From contig NZ_BKDJ01000009.1 in assembly GCF_008580665.1 (NCBI RefSeq), positions 111,370 through 175,369 of the forward strand: DNA of 64,000 bases. The letters run 5' to 3'. The notes under the pieces were generated by a model that worked only from the letters and a program-made list of their open reading frames with translations, was not told where the DNA came from and did no database searches. Made by a program: the position numbers and the translations under genes. Shown piece after piece: positions 16,510 to 28,208 of the stretch. Every line of letters starts with the position of its first letter. The first letter of the stretch is position 1. Source of the stretch: Zafaria cholistanensis (GTDB taxonomy: Bacteria > Actinomycetota > Actinomycetes > Actinomycetales > Micrococcaceae).

Positions 16510-18494
16510 AGCCGCGGAATCTGGCCGGTGGGCGTTTCCCGCCCCGGCAGCGGGCGCGCGAAGGGGACCTTGGTCCCGAGCACCTGGGCGACGGTGTCCT
16601 GGGCGATGCGCTGGGCCGTGAGGCCGACGCGGGCCAAAACCTGGTTGCGCGATCCGTGCCGGAGGAACTCCACGGGCAGGCCCACCTCATTCAGGGGCGT
16701 GTCCACGCCGGCCTCGCGCATCTCCTGGCGGATGCGCGAGCCCACGCCGCCGGCCTTGACGCCGTCCTCGATGCACACCACGATCCGGTGGCGGGCGGCC
16801 AGGCCCACGATCGAGCGCGGCACGGGCAGCACCCAGCGCGGATCCACCACGGTGGAGCTGATGCCCTGGGCCATCAGGCGCTCGGCAACATCCAGGGCCA
16901 TGGCGGCCATGGATCCAATGCCGACCAGCAGCACGTCACGGTCGCCCCCGCTGTTGCCTCCGCCGTTGCCCGCGCCGTGGCGGGCCAGGACGTCCACGCC
17001 GTCGCGGAGCCTTTCGAGGGCCTCGATCTCGTTGCCGACCGACCCCTTGGAGAATCGCAGCACGGTGGGAGCGTCGGCGACCGCGACCGCCTCGCGCAAC
17101 TCCTCCCGGAGCCGGGTGGCGTCCCGCGGGGCGGCCAGGTGCAGCCCCGGGATGATCTGCAGCAGCGACAGGTCCCACATGCCGTGGTGGCTGGGTCCGT
17201 CCGGGCCGGTGACTCCGGCGCGGTCCAGGACCACGGTGACGCCGGCCTTGTGCAGGGCCACGTCCATCAGCAGCTGGTCGAAGGCGCGGTTCAGGAACGT
17301 CGCGTAGACGGCCACCACCGGGTGCAGCCCGCCGAAGGCCATCCCTGCGGCGCCGGCGAACGCGTGCTGCTCGGCGATGCCGACGTCGAAGACGCGCCCG
17401 GGGTGGCGCTCGGCCATTTCTTTCAGGCCCACCGGGATCAGCATGGCCCCGGTGATGCCCACGATATCGGGGCGCTCGTCGGCGATGTCGGCGATTTCCT
17501 GGCCGAAGACGCTGGTCCAGGACTGGGCGTCGGGGCGGTCCACGGGCTCGCCGGTCTCGGGATCGATGATGCCCACGGCATGGAACTGGTCGTCCTCGTG
17601 GGCCCGGGCGGGTGCGTAGCCGCGCCCCTTCTCCGTCAGGGCGTGCACGATCACCGGTCCGCCGTAGCTGCGCGCCTGGGCCAGGGCCTCCTCCACGGCG
17701 GCCATGTTGTGCCCGTCGATGGGGCCGATGTACTTCATGCCCAGGTCCTCGAAGAGGCCCTGGGGGGCCCACCAGTCCTTGATGCCCTTCTTGGCCGCAT
17801 GCAGGCTCTTGTAGGCGAAGCGGCGGGCCGGGCCGCCGTTCTGCAGCCTGGTCTTCCACCACTCCATGGCGCCCTCATAGGCCCGGTGGGTGCGGACCTT
17901 GTCCAGCGTCTGGCGCAGCCGGGCCAGCTGGTCGGCCAGCCCGCCGATGGTGGGGGCGTAGGAGCGGCCGTTGTCGTTGACCACGATCACCACCCGGCGG
18001 TCCTTGTCCGCGGCGATGTTGTTGACCGCCTCCCAGGCCATGCCCCCGGTGAGCGCGCCGTCGCCGACCACGGCCACGACAAAGCGGTCCCCTTCCCCGG
18101 TCAGCTGCCGGGCCCGGGAGATTCCGTCGGCCCAGGACAGCGAGCTGGAAGCGTGCGAGCTTTCGACGATGTCGTGCACGGACTCGGCGCGCTCGGGGTA
18201 GCCGGCCAGCCCGCCCTGCTGGCGCAGCGTGGAAAAGTCCTGGCGCCCGGTGACCAGCTTGTGCACGTAGGACTGGTGGCCCGTGTCGAAGACCACGGAG
18301 TCGCGCGGGGAGTCGAAGACGCGGTGGATGCCCAGCGTCAGCTCCACCACGCCGAGGTTGGGTCCGAGGTGCCCGCCGGTCCGGGACACGTTGGCCACCA
18401 GGAATTCGCGGATCTCCTGCGCGAGGTCCTGCAGCTGGACCATGCTCAGCCCGCGCAGGTCGCGCGGCTCGTGGATGGTCTCAAGCAGTGGCAC
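16506..18494 (-). CDS. dxs: 1-deoxy-D-xylulose-5-phosphate synthase
   Basis: A 662-residue thiamine-diphosphate enzyme that condenses pyruvate and glyceraldehyde 3-phosphate, the first step of the MEP isoprenoid route. The ThDP/Mg motif is [18 protein letters not shown]...[10 protein letters not shown]. Other family marks are [45 protein letters not shown] and [14 protein letters not shown]. Length matches the family. The start is GTG at 18494 after AAAGGACC. It leads a three-gene operon with DUF402 and an unknown gene and lies downstream of acnA in the same direction. A short insertion rich in Gly/Asn ([11 protein letters not shown]) lies near residue 510. Confidence 0.95.
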   Translation of the reverse strand: MPLLETIHEPRDLRGLSMVQLQDLAQEIREFLVANVSRTGGHLGPNLGVVELTLGIHRVFDSPRDSVVFDTGHQSYVHKLVTGRQDFSTLRQQGGLAGYPERAESVHDIVESSHASSSLSWADGISRARQLTGEGDRFVVAVVGDGALTGGMAWEAVNNIAADKDRRVVIVVNDNGRSYAPTIGGLADQLARLRQTLDKVRTHRAYEGAMEWWKTRLQNGGPARRFAYKSLHAAKKGIKDWWAPQGLFEDLGMKYIGPIDGHNMAAVEEALAQARSYGGPVIVHALTEKGRGYAPARAHEDDQFHAVGIIDPETGEPVDRPDAQSWTSVFGQEIADIADERPDIVGITGAMLIPVGLKEMAERHPGRVFDVGIAEQHAFAGAAGMAFGGLHPVVAVYATFLNRAFDQLLMDVALHKAGVTVVLDRAGVTGPDGPSHHGMWDLSLLQIIPGLHLAAPRDATRLREELREAVAVADAPTVLRFSKGSVGNEIEALERLRDGVDVLARHGAGNGGGNSGGDRDVLLVGIGSMAAMALDVAERLMAQGISSTVVDPRWVLPVPRSIVGLAARHRIVVCIEDGVKAGGVGSRIRQEMREAGVDTPLNEVGLPVEFLRHGSRNQVLARVGLTAQRIAQDTVAQVLGTKVPFARPLPGRETPTGQIPRL

Positions 18495-18566
18495 AGGAAA
18501 GGTCCTTTCGATGCGGGAAGCGATGGTTAAATCCTACCGCCTGTGCGCGGGCCGCCCCCGCGGACG

Positions 18567-18610
18567 CCGCAGGGGCGGGCAGCCGGTGGTCCGGCCGCCC
18601 GCCCCTGCGG
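18567..18610. terminator. Terminator hairpin after acnA
   Basis: A 20-bp inverted repeat (18567-18586 and 18591-18610) with one mismatch and a TGGT loop lies between acnA and dxs. There is no T-run, as is common in high-GC actinobacteria. Confidence 0.75.
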
Positions 18611-18624
18611 GTGTGGATCGACGC

Positions 18625-21330
<2,706 letters not shown>

Positions 21331-21484
21331 AGTGGGACTCCTCTCGCCAGATTCACATCTTTGTTGCCCGCTCGGACGCCCCGCCAGTTAGGCGGGCCTT
21401 AATGGCGTGGGTCCGATTGGATTGCGGCAGAGCTGTTCCCAGTCTAGCCGCGCACCCTTGGGGGCCGACCCCCCGCACGGGGAT

Positions 21485-21540
21485 CTCTTGACATCAAGAT
21501 TTATCTCTACCGTACTTTCCCAATATCTTGATGTCAAGAT
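21485..21540. promoter_or_regulatory. Twin operator palindromes between acnA and marR
   Basis: ATCTTGATGTCAAGAT (21525-21540) is a perfect 7-2-7 palindrome. CTCTTGACATCAAGAT (21485-21500) is its near-identical inverse. Each contains a TTGACA, on the minus strand at 21537-21532 and on the plus strand at 21488-21493. The minus-strand one is followed after 17 bases by TACGGT (21514-21509), a good promoter towards acnA. The sites look like operators for the adjacent MarR protein. Confidence 0.72.
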
Positions 21541-21581
21541 ACCGTGGTGGCCACAGGACCGGCGTGAAGGATCAAGGAGAC

Positions 21582-22076
21582 ATGGAGCGGCACATGGATG
21601 CGGTGGACGAAATCATCGACGGGTGGCAGCGCGTTATGCCGTCGGAGGACGTCGAGCCGATGGGCGTCTTCAGCCGGATCGGGCGGCTGGCCCAGCGCTT
21701 CGACGCCCTGCGCCGCAACGCCCTGGCGGCCCACGGCCTGCAGCTGGGGGACTTCGATGTGCTCTCGGCCATCCGGCGCTGCCCGGACGGTGCCATGACC
21801 GCCGGGCAGCTGGCCAAGGAAAACCTGGTCACCTCCGGCACCATGACCAACCGCATCGACCGGCTGGTGGCCCGTGGGCTCGTGGGCCGCTCCGCGGACG
21901 TGGCCGACGCGCGCATCGTGCGGGTGCAGCTGCACCCGGAGGGGCAGCGGATCGTCGACGCCGCGTTCGTCGAGCTGTTGCGCATCGAGCACGAACTCCT
22001 GGGCTGCATCCGCGACGCCGACCGCCAGCCGCTCGTGGACCGGCTGCGCGAGCTGCTCGCGCGCATCGAGGCCTAG
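21582..22076 (+). CDS. MarR-family regulator, PecS/UrtR-like
   Basis: A 164-residue winged-helix regulator. Unlike classic MarR proteins it has an N-terminal helix (MDAVDEIIDGWQRVMPSEDVEPMG) containing a tryptophan, the pattern of the urate-responsive PecS/HucR/TamR group. The DNA-binding part is about residues 65-115, with SGTMTNRIDRLVARGLVGRS as recognition helix and wing. The ATG at 21582 has AAGGAGA upstream. It is divergent from acnA and lies 41 bases from the nearer of two palindromes, so it probably represses itself and perhaps acnA. The ligand is not deducible; purine or aconitate/citrate ligands are known in relatives. Confidence 0.85.
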   Translation: MERHMDAVDEIIDGWQRVMPSEDVEPMGVFSRIGRLAQRFDALRRNALAAHGLQLGDFDVLSAIRRCPDGAMTAGQLAKENLVTSGTMTNRIDRLVARGLVGRSADVADARIVRVQLHPEGQRIVDAAFVELLRIEHELLGCIRDADRQPLVDRLRELLARIEA

Positions 22077-22093
22077 GCGCCCTTGGCCACGGA

Positions 22094-23485
22094 TCAGGCG
22101 CGCACCAGCAGGCCGACGGTCTCCATGTGGTGGGTGTGCGGGTAGAGGTCCAGGACGCGCACCTTCTCCAGCCGGTAGCCCTCGCGGGCGAAGTCGGCCA
22201 GGTCCCGGGCGAAGGACGCCGGGTCGCAGGAGACGTAGCTGATTCGGGCCGGGCCGGCCTGGGCGATCTGGCGCACGGCCATCTTGCCCGCCCCGGTGCG
22301 CGGCGGATCCAGCACGACGCCGTCCAGCTTCCCGTCCCCGCCGGCCTCGGCGCGCTCCTGCAGGGCCCGGGCCAGGGTTTTTTCCACCCGTCCCTGCACC
22401 ACCTGGGCCTGCGGAACCCCGTGGAGGTTGCGCCGGGCGTCGCGGCTGGTGCCGGGAGCCCCCTCGATGGACAGGACCAGTCCCGCGGCGCCCACCGCCT
22501 CGGCCAGCGGGGCGGTGAAAAGCCCCGCGCCGGCATAGAGGTCGGCCAGCCGCTGGCCCGGCCGCGGGTCCAGGTCCTGCAGCACGGCGGCGGCCAGGGT
22601 GTCCGCGGCGAGCCGGTGGATCTGCCAGAAGCCCTCCCCCGTGACCCGGTAACTGTGCCCCGCGGCCCGCTCCCCCAGCCAGGTGCGCCCGCGCAGCCGG
22701 CGCAGCGTTCCCCGCCCGTCGGAGGCCGAGCCGCCCTTTTGCGTGATGGCGGCCGCGGAGACCCCCTCGGCCAGGCGCTTGGCGGCGCGGTCGGCCAGGC
22801 CCGGGGCCCCGCCGTCGTGCTCGACGAACAGCACCAGCGGCGCGCCGCCGTCGGACGGCACGGCGACCTCCACGCGGGCCAGGCCGCGCAGCGGCAGCTC
22901 CCACAGGCGCAGCGCGTTCACCGCGTCCACGGCCAGCGGCATCTCGCGCACCGGCACCAGCTCGTTGGAGCGGAAGGCGTTCATTGCCAGCCGGCCCGCC
23001 TCATCCACGGAGAAGGCGGCGCGGGTGCGCCAGCCCAGGCCGTCGGCACGTTCGCCGGCAGGAACCTCGACGCCGGCGAAGCCGGCCCCGTCCGGGTCGG
23101 TGCGCCCGAGCCGGACGAGCTGTTCGCGGAAGATGCGCCCCTTGAGCTCGCGCTGGTGTCCAAGCTCCGCGTGGCCGAACTCGGCCCCGCCCACGGGTGC
23201 CCGCCCCGCGGCGGCCGCGGCCAGGGCGTCCGCCGCGGCCCAGAAGTGCGGGACCCGGTGCTCGGAGGCCTCCAGCACCTCGACAGTGTCGGCCCGCCAG
23301 AAGCGGGCCTCCTCGGCGGACTCGGTCAGCCGCGCGCGCACCAGCTCCCCGGGCAGGGCGTGGCGGACGAAGACGACGCGCCCCTCGTGGCGGGCCACGC
23401 AGTGGCCGCCGTGCGCGGGCGCGCCGATCCGCAGTTCGACGATGCGCGGTTCGGCAGCGCGCTGGTCGATGGTCGAGTGGGTCAT
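22094..23485 (-). CDS. TrmA/RlmD-family 5-methyluridine RNA methyltransferase
   Basis: A 463-residue protein of the COG2265 family. An N-terminal TRAM-like segment (about 1-65) is followed by the central domain and a SAM-dependent methyltransferase domain with DLYAGAGLFTAPLAEAVG. The catalytic cysteine is in ISYVSCDPASFARDL and the preceding LDPPRTGAG motif is intact. It should methylate uridine in tRNA or rRNA; the exact target is undecided. No four-cysteine Fe-S cluster motif is obvious. Its ATG overlaps the stop of the upstream APC permease gene (ATGA). Rv2689c occupies the same place in M. tuberculosis, by memory. Confidence 0.88.
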   Translation of the reverse strand: MTHSTIDQRAAEPRIVELRIGAPAHGGHCVARHEGRVVFVRHALPGELVRARLTESAEEARFWRADTVEVLEASEHRVPHFWAAADALAAAAAGRAPVGGAEFGHAELGHQRELKGRIFREQLVRLGRTDPDGAGFAGVEVPAGERADGLGWRTRAAFSVDEAGRLAMNAFRSNELVPVREMPLAVDAVNALRLWELPLRGLARVEVAVPSDGGAPLVLFVEHDGGAPGLADRAAKRLAEGVSAAAITQKGGSASDGRGTLRRLRGRTWLGERAAGHSYRVTGEGFWQIHRLAADTLAAAVLQDLDPRPGQRLADLYAGAGLFTAPLAEAVGAAGLVLSIEGAPGTSRDARRNLHGVPQAQVVQGRVEKTLARALQERAEAGGDGKLDGVVLDPPRTGAGKMAVRQIAQAGPARISYVSCDPASFARDLADFAREGYRLEKVRVLDLYPHTHHMETVGLLVRA

Positions 23486-25500
23486 TCAAGGGCCTTTCGC
23501 CGGTCTGGGGCGGGGGCGCCCGCGGCGCCCCCGCCGGGTTCGGCCACGGTGTCCGCGCTGGAGGCCAGGCGCCAGGGCACGCTGGCGACCACCACGCCGG
23601 GCTCGAAGTGCAGCCGCGCCTTAATGCGCAGCGCCGTCTGGTTGTGGACCAGCTGCTCCCACCAGCGGCCCACCACGTATTCGGGAATGTAGACGACCAC
23701 GAGGTCGTGTGGGGATTCGCGGCGGATGGCCTTGATGTAGTCCACGATCGGGGCGGCAATCTCGCGGTAGGGCGAGGCCAGCACGGTGATCGGCACCGGC
23801 AGCTGGAGCCGGTCCCACGCCTCGAGCGTGCGGGCGGTCTGCTGCGGGTCGATGTCCACGATCACCGCGTCCAGCTTCGAGGGGCGGCTGGCCCGGGCAA
23901 AGGCGACGGCGCGCAGCACCGGCTTGCGCAGCGTGGACACCAGGATCAGCGCGTGGACCCGGGAGGGCAGCGCGGTCGCGGCCGAGTCGGGGTCGATCGC
24001 CAGGTCGCGGTCGACGGCCTCGTAGTGCCGGTGGATGGAGTCCATGGCCAGGTAGAGCACCCCGATGCCGAGCACGGCCAGCCACGCCCCGTGCGTGAAC
24101 CGGGTGACCAGGACGATTACCAGCACAATGGCGGTGAGGACGAACCCCACCAGGGTGAGCGCCCGCGAGCGCATCACCCGCAGCCTGACCCGGCGGTCGG
24201 CGGTCCCGTTCAGCACCACGCCCCAGTGGCGGAGCATGCCGAGCTGGCTAAGGGTGAAGGAGACGAACACCCCCACCACGTAGAGCTGGACCAGCGAGGC
24301 AACGTTGGCCCCGAAGGCCAGGACCAGCGCCAGGGCGGCGATCCCCAGCGCCACGATTCCGTTGCTGAAGCCCAGCCGGTCCCCCCTGGTGCGCAGCTGG
24401 CGGGGCATGTAGCCGTCGGCGGCCAGGTGGGAGGTGAGGTTGGGAAAGGAGGTGAAGCTGGTGTGGGCGGCCATCAGCAGGACCAGGACCGTCGCGGCCA
24501 CGATCAGGTGGAAGGCGGCGCTGCCGGGACCGAAGACCGAGTGGGCCAGCTGCCCCAGCACGGGGTTCTGGATGTAGCCGGGCGGAATCGGCCCCCCGTC
24601 CAGCCGCAGGTCCTCGGCCGGGTCCTCGACGACGTGCACGCCGGCGGCCCGGGCCAGGAACATGGTGCCCAGCGTCAGGACGGTGGCCACGGCGCCGATC
24701 AGCACCAGGATCCGGCCGGCGTTGCGGGCACGCGGCGGGGCCAGCGTGGGCACGTTGCTGATCGGGGCCTCGATGCCCGTCAGCGCGGCGGAGCCGGTGG
24801 AGAACGCGCGCAGCACCAGCAGCGCGCCCAAAAAGCCGGTCAGTCCGGCTTCGTAGCCCTCCTCCGGAACGATCTCGAAACCCGCGCTCGGGGCGCGTCC
24901 GAGCGTTCCCGTGGCCGCCGCGAAGCCGCCGACGGCGATCATGGCCAGCAGGGCGCCCACGAAGAAGTAGGTGGGCAGGGCGTTGCCCAGGCGGGAACGG
25001 CCCAGGCCGCGCAGGTTCGAGAGCACCAGCAGCACCACGCCCGCCGCCGCCAGCAGCCTCTCGTGTCCGGCCAGGCCGGGCAGCGAGGCGACCACGTAGT
25101 GGGCGGCCGAGGAGACGGACACCGCGACGGTGAGTACGAAGTCCACCAACAAAGCGGCCGCGACGGTGGTGCCGGCGGTCGGGCCGAGGTTGACGGAGGC
25201 GATCTCGTAGTCGCCCTTGCCGGAGGGGTAGGCCCGTACTGACTGGCGGTAAGAGGAGATGATGACCAGCATCACGGCCATGACGGCGATCCCGACCAGC
25301 GGCGACAGGGAGATTGCGGCGACCCCGGCGACCGCCAGGGTCAGCAGCACCTCATCGGGCGCATAGGCCACGGAAGACAGCGCGTTCGAGGAGAGCAGCG
25401 GAAAGGCCAGCCGCTTGCGCAGGGGCGCCTGCCTGAGGCGTTCGGTGCGGAACGGCCGCCCGACCAGGACGCGCTTGAGCGCGTCGAGAAACGTCAACAC
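23482..25500 (-). CDS. APC-family permease, KimA/Rv2690c-like
   Basis: A 672-residue membrane protein with about 12 hydrophobic segments from residue 30 to 500 (for example AVMAVMLVIISSYRQSVRA and LLVDFVLTVAVSVSSAAHYV) and a cytoplasmic C-terminal domain of some 170 residues (VHALILVSTLRKPVLRAV...VVVYIPEYVVGRWWEQLVHNQ). This matches the amino-acid/potassium APC group that includes KimA, a high-affinity K+ importer regulated by cyclic di-AMP. The GTG at 25500 is chosen because homology starts there. Divergent TrkA genes support an ion-transport role; amino-acid transport cannot be excluded. Confidence 0.8.
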   Translation of the reverse strand: MLTFLDALKRVLVGRPFRTERLRQAPLRKRLAFPLLSSNALSSVAYAPDEVLLTLAVAGVAAISLSPLVGIAVMAVMLVIISSYRQSVRAYPSGKGDYEIASVNLGPTAGTTVAAALLVDFVLTVAVSVSSAAHYVVASLPGLAGHERLLAAAGVVLLVLSNLRGLGRSRLGNALPTYFFVGALLAMIAVGGFAAATGTLGRAPSAGFEIVPEEGYEAGLTGFLGALLVLRAFSTGSAALTGIEAPISNVPTLAPPRARNAGRILVLIGAVATVLTLGTMFLARAAGVHVVEDPAEDLRLDGGPIPPGYIQNPVLGQLAHSVFGPGSAAFHLIVAATVLVLLMAAHTSFTSFPNLTSHLAADGYMPRQLRTRGDRLGFSNGIVALGIAALALVLAFGANVASLVQLYVVGVFVSFTLSQLGMLRHWGVVLNGTADRRVRLRVMRSRALTLVGFVLTAIVLVIVLVTRFTHGAWLAVLGIGVLYLAMDSIHRHYEAVDRDLAIDPDSAATALPSRVHALILVSTLRKPVLRAVAFARASRPSKLDAVIVDIDPQQTARTLEAWDRLQLPVPITVLASPYREIAAPIVDYIKAIRRESPHDLVVVYIPEYVVGRWWEQLVHNQTALRIKARLHFEPGVVVASVPWRLASSADTVAEPGGGAAGAPAPDRRKALE

Positions 25501-25667
25501 CGGACCACGGTACCCGCGTGCACCGTCCCTGTCATACTCGGGCAGCACCGCGGCACGGTCCGGCCCGTGGCGCGGACACCGGCGTTCCGTGGGAGACTGT
25601 GAACCGGACCGAAACCGATCCGGCATCAGGGCCGGGCACCTTACCTTGCACGCATTGGGGGCCGACT

Positions 25668-26348
25668 GTGGCGCACTTCGTCATCATGGGTTGCGGACGC
25701 GTGGGCGTCACGCTCGCCCACACGCTGGACGACGACGGCCACACGGTCGCGATCATCGACCAGGACGAGCGCGCCTTCCGGCGGCTGGGCCGCGGGTTCG
25801 CCGGACGCAAGGTCACCGGCGTCGGCTTCGACCGGGACACCCTCGAGCGCGCGGACATCGGCAACGCCTATGCCTTCGCCGCGGTGTCCAGCGGGGACAA
25901 CTCCAACATCCTGGCCACGCGCGTGGCCCGCGAGACGTACCACGTCCCGCACGTGGTGGCCCGCATCTACGACCCCGGACGGGCGGAGATCTACCAGCGC
26001 CTGGGCATCCCCACGGTGGCCGCGGTGCGCTGGAGCGCCGACCAGGTGCTGCGCCGGATCCTTCCCGAACGGGGCATCAAGGGAGACTTCCGGGAGGCCT
26101 CCGGCCGCCTGATCCTGGGCGAGGTCGGGGTGCACGACGGCTGGTACGGGCACAGCATCAGCGACATCGAGGACGCCGCCGGGATCCGCGTGGCCTACCT
26201 GACCCGGTTCGGCGAGGGCATGCTGCCCACCCGGGAGACCCGCCTGCAGCAGGGGGACATCCTGCACGCCATGATGCCGGTCGCGGCCACCGGGGACATC
26301 GACCGCATCCTCTCCGGGGCCCCGGCCCCCACCCCCGAGCCGGCATGA
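25668..26348 (+). CDS. ceoB: TrkA-type K+ channel regulatory subunit (CeoB-like)
   Basis: A 226-residue RCK protein. The RCK_N domain starts VAHFVIMGCGRVGVTLA with an NAD-binding GxGxxG and the adenine-side Asp in IIDQDERAF. An RCK_C domain follows about residue 140 (GEVGVHDGWYGHSISDIEDAAG). Such proteins gate K+ transporters in response to NAD(H) or ATP. The GTG at 25668 is chosen because the Rossmann fold begins immediately; an upstream GTG at 25599 is possible. It is the first of two tandem TrkA genes divergent from the permease. No membrane TrkH/TrkG gene is nearby. Confidence 0.88.
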   Translation: MAHFVIMGCGRVGVTLAHTLDDDGHTVAIIDQDERAFRRLGRGFAGRKVTGVGFDRDTLERADIGNAYAFAAVSSGDNSNILATRVARETYHVPHVVARIYDPGRAEIYQRLGIPTVAAVRWSADQVLRRILPERGIKGDFREASGRLILGEVGVHDGWYGHSISDIEDAAGIRVAYLTRFGEGMLPTRETRLQQGDILHAMMPVAATGDIDRILSGAPAPTPEPA

Positions 26349-26406
26349 ACGCCGCGCCCCAAACGAATACCGCGCACCACATTATGGACACACCTATGGA
26401 GCAGCC

Positions 26407-27111
26407 ATGAAGGTCATCATCGCCGGCGCCGGAAGCGTCGGATCCTCCATCGCCAAGGAGCTCCTGGCCCACGGGCATGAGGTCCTGCTCATCGACGAAA
26501 AGCCCGAGGTCGTCGGCCGCAGCGGGGTGCAGGGGGCGCGCTGGCTGTTCGGGGACGCCTGCGAGCTGAGCATCCTCAAGGACGCCCACATGGACGAGGT
26601 CGACGTCGTCGTCTCCGCCACCGGCGACGACAAGGTGAACCTGGTGGTGTCCCTGCTGGCCAAGAGCGAGTTCGGCGTCGGCCGCACCGTGGGCCGGGTG
26701 AACAACCCGAAGAATGACTGGATGTTCGACGACGCCTGGGGCGTGGACGTCGCCGTCAGCACCCCGCGCCTGATGACCGCCCTGGTCGAGGAGGCGGTGG
26801 AGGTCGGGGACGTCGTGCGCCTGCTGACCCTGCAGACGGGCGTGGCCTCGCTGGTCTCCTTCACGGTCCCCCACGACGCCCGGCTGATCGGGCGCACGAT
26901 CGGGCAGGTCCTGTGGCCCGCCGACGCCACCGTGGTGGCGATCCTGCGTGATGAGGCGCCCATCACGCCCAGCCCCGACGACGTGATCGAGGGCGGGGAC
27001 GAACTGTTCTTCATCTCCACGATCGCCGCCGAGGACGAGTTGCGCGCGGTCCTGCGCCCCGGGGGCGCCCAGCCCCAGGGAAGCCACTCGGAAGCCCCGG
27101 GGAAGCCTTAA
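26407..27111 (+). CDS. ceoC: TrkA-type K+ channel regulatory subunit (CeoC-like)
   Basis: A 234-residue second TrkA protein. The RCK_N domain begins MKVIIAGAGSVGSSIAKEL, with ID in VLLIDEKPEVV. The RCK_C half begins near residue 140 (LVSFTVPHDARLIGRTIGQVLWP). It pairs with the upstream gene, as CeoB-CeoC do in mycobacteria, and the two probably form a hetero-octameric ring on a K+ transporter, perhaps the divergent APC permease. GGAGCAGCC precedes the ATG. The C-terminal tail and stop are made of 11-bp repeats. A strong hairpin follows. Confidence 0.9.
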   Translation: MKVIIAGAGSVGSSIAKELLAHGHEVLLIDEKPEVVGRSGVQGARWLFGDACELSILKDAHMDEVDVVVSATGDDKVNLVVSLLAKSEFGVGRTVGRVNNPKNDWMFDDAWGVDVAVSTPRLMTALVEEAVEVGDVVRLLTLQTGVASLVSFTVPHDARLIGRTIGQVLWPADATVVAILRDEAPITPSPDDVIEGGDELFFISTIAAEDELRAVLRPGGAQPQGSHSEAPGKP

Positions 27112-27122
27112 GGAAGCCCCGG
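27079..27122 (+). repeat. 11-bp tandem repeats across the ceoC stop codon
   Basis: Four 11-bp units starting GGAAGCC run from 27079 to 27122. Units 2 and 4 are identical (GGAAGCCCCGG) and unit 3 carries the stop TAA at 27109-27111. Confidence 0.8.
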
Positions 27123-27134
27123 GAAAGCGGTGCA

Positions 27135-27193
27135 GCTCCTCAAACGCACGGCGCCGGCCACCCGGGGTGGCCGGCGCCGTGCGTTTGAGGAGC
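27135..27193. terminator. Bidirectional terminator hairpin
   Basis: A perfect inverted repeat with 29-bp arms (27135-27163 and 27165-27193) and a one-base centre lies between convergent ceoC and pxpC. It has no T-run. The arm length is the longest in this window. Confidence 0.88.
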
Positions 27194-27200
27194 GCCTGCG

Positions 27201-27239
27201 CTGCCGCTCAGCCCTGCCGCTCAGCCCTGCCGCTCAGCC
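27201..27239. repeat. 13-bp tandem repeat (x3) across the pxpC stop codon
   Basis: CTGCCGCTCAGCC occurs three times without change (27201-27213, 27214-27226, 27227-27239). The third copy holds the minus-strand stop codon of pxpC at 27234-27236. Confidence 0.92.
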
Positions 27240-28208
27240 GTGCAGCGCTGCCCGCGCCGCCTCCAGGCGGGCCGGGGCTTCGGCGCGGGCGGCGAGCGCC
27301 TGTTCCATGGTGACCTCGTCGAAGTGGGTCACGGTGCCGGGGGCGGCGCGCGCCAGCAGGTCCATGTCCGCGGAGATCACGGTGCCCACCATCGCGTAGC
27401 CGCCGCCGGAGACCGCATCGCGGTGCAGCACGATCGGCTGGGTGCCGCCGGGGATCTGGATCGAGCCGACGGCGTATCCGGCATCCACGATGTTGGACGG
27501 GTCCGAACCGGCGCCGAAGGGCTGTTCGCGCGGCTTCCAGGCCACGCCGGGCCCGTTGTAGCGCAGGCCCATCCGGTCCGCGACCGGGCTGAGCGTCCAG
27601 GCCTCGCCCAGCAGGTTCGCCCGCCCGCCCTCGGTGAGCCGGTGGTCGTAGAGCCCCATCAGCACGCGGATGCGCTGTTCCCTGGCGAAGTCCGGGCGCA
27701 GGTCCTCGGGGATTGAGTCCCCGGAGGGCAGCGCGGCCGCCGGGCGCCCCACGGGCAACCGGTCCCCCGCCTTCAGGGCCCGGCCCTGGAAGCCGCCTAT
27801 GGCCCCAATGACATAGGTGGACCTGGAGCCGAGCACTTCGGGCACGTCGATCCCGCCGCGCACCGCCACGTAGAAGCGGGTGCCGCCGGCAATCACGCCG
27901 AAGCTGACGCTGTCTCCGGCGGCCAGCTCCAGCCGCCGCCACTGCCCGCGTTCCTCGCCGTTGACCAGCACGCCCACGGGGGCGCCGGTGACGGCCAGGG
28001 TCGTGGGCTCGTCGACGGCGAAGGCCGGGCCCATGTAGGTGCATTCCAGCACCGCCTCAGTGCCGGTATTGCCCACCAGCATGTTGGCCAGCTCGGCGGA
28101 GTACTGGTCCATGGACCCGCCCTGCGGGATGCCGACGTTGTAGTGCCCGGTGCGTCCACGGTCCTGCACCGTCGTGGACAGCCCCGGGCTGGTGATCTCA
28201 ATGCCCAT
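27234..28208 (-). CDS. pxpC: PxpC / AHS2-type carboxyltransferase half (KipA-like)
   Basis: A 324-residue protein of the KipA/AHS2 family. It is one half of the urea-carboxylase-type carboxyltransferase and equals subunit C of the ATP-dependent 5-oxoprolinase PxpABC. Marks are the opening SPGLSTTVQDRGRTGHYNVGIPQGGSMD (conserved in AHS2), YVAVRGGIDVPEVLGSRSTY, and IQIPGGTQPIVLHRDAVSGGGYAMVGTV. The ATG at 28208 lies inside the pxpB reading frame (11-bp overlap), so translation is coupled. It is the last gene of the operon. A role with AccB and AccC in a biotin-dependent reaction is possible. Confidence 0.88.
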   Translation of the reverse strand: MGIEITSPGLSTTVQDRGRTGHYNVGIPQGGSMDQYSAELANMLVGNTGTEAVLECTYMGPAFAVDEPTTLAVTGAPVGVLVNGEERGQWRRLELAAGDSVSFGVIAGGTRFYVAVRGGIDVPEVLGSRSTYVIGAIGGFQGRALKAGDRLPVGRPAAALPSGDSIPEDLRPDFAREQRIRVLMGLYDHRLTEGGRANLLGEAWTLSPVADRMGLRYNGPGVAWKPREQPFGAGSDPSNIVDAGYAVGSIQIPGGTQPIVLHRDAVSGGGYAMVGTVISADMDLLARAAPGTVTHFDEVTMEQALAARAEAPARLEAARAALHG

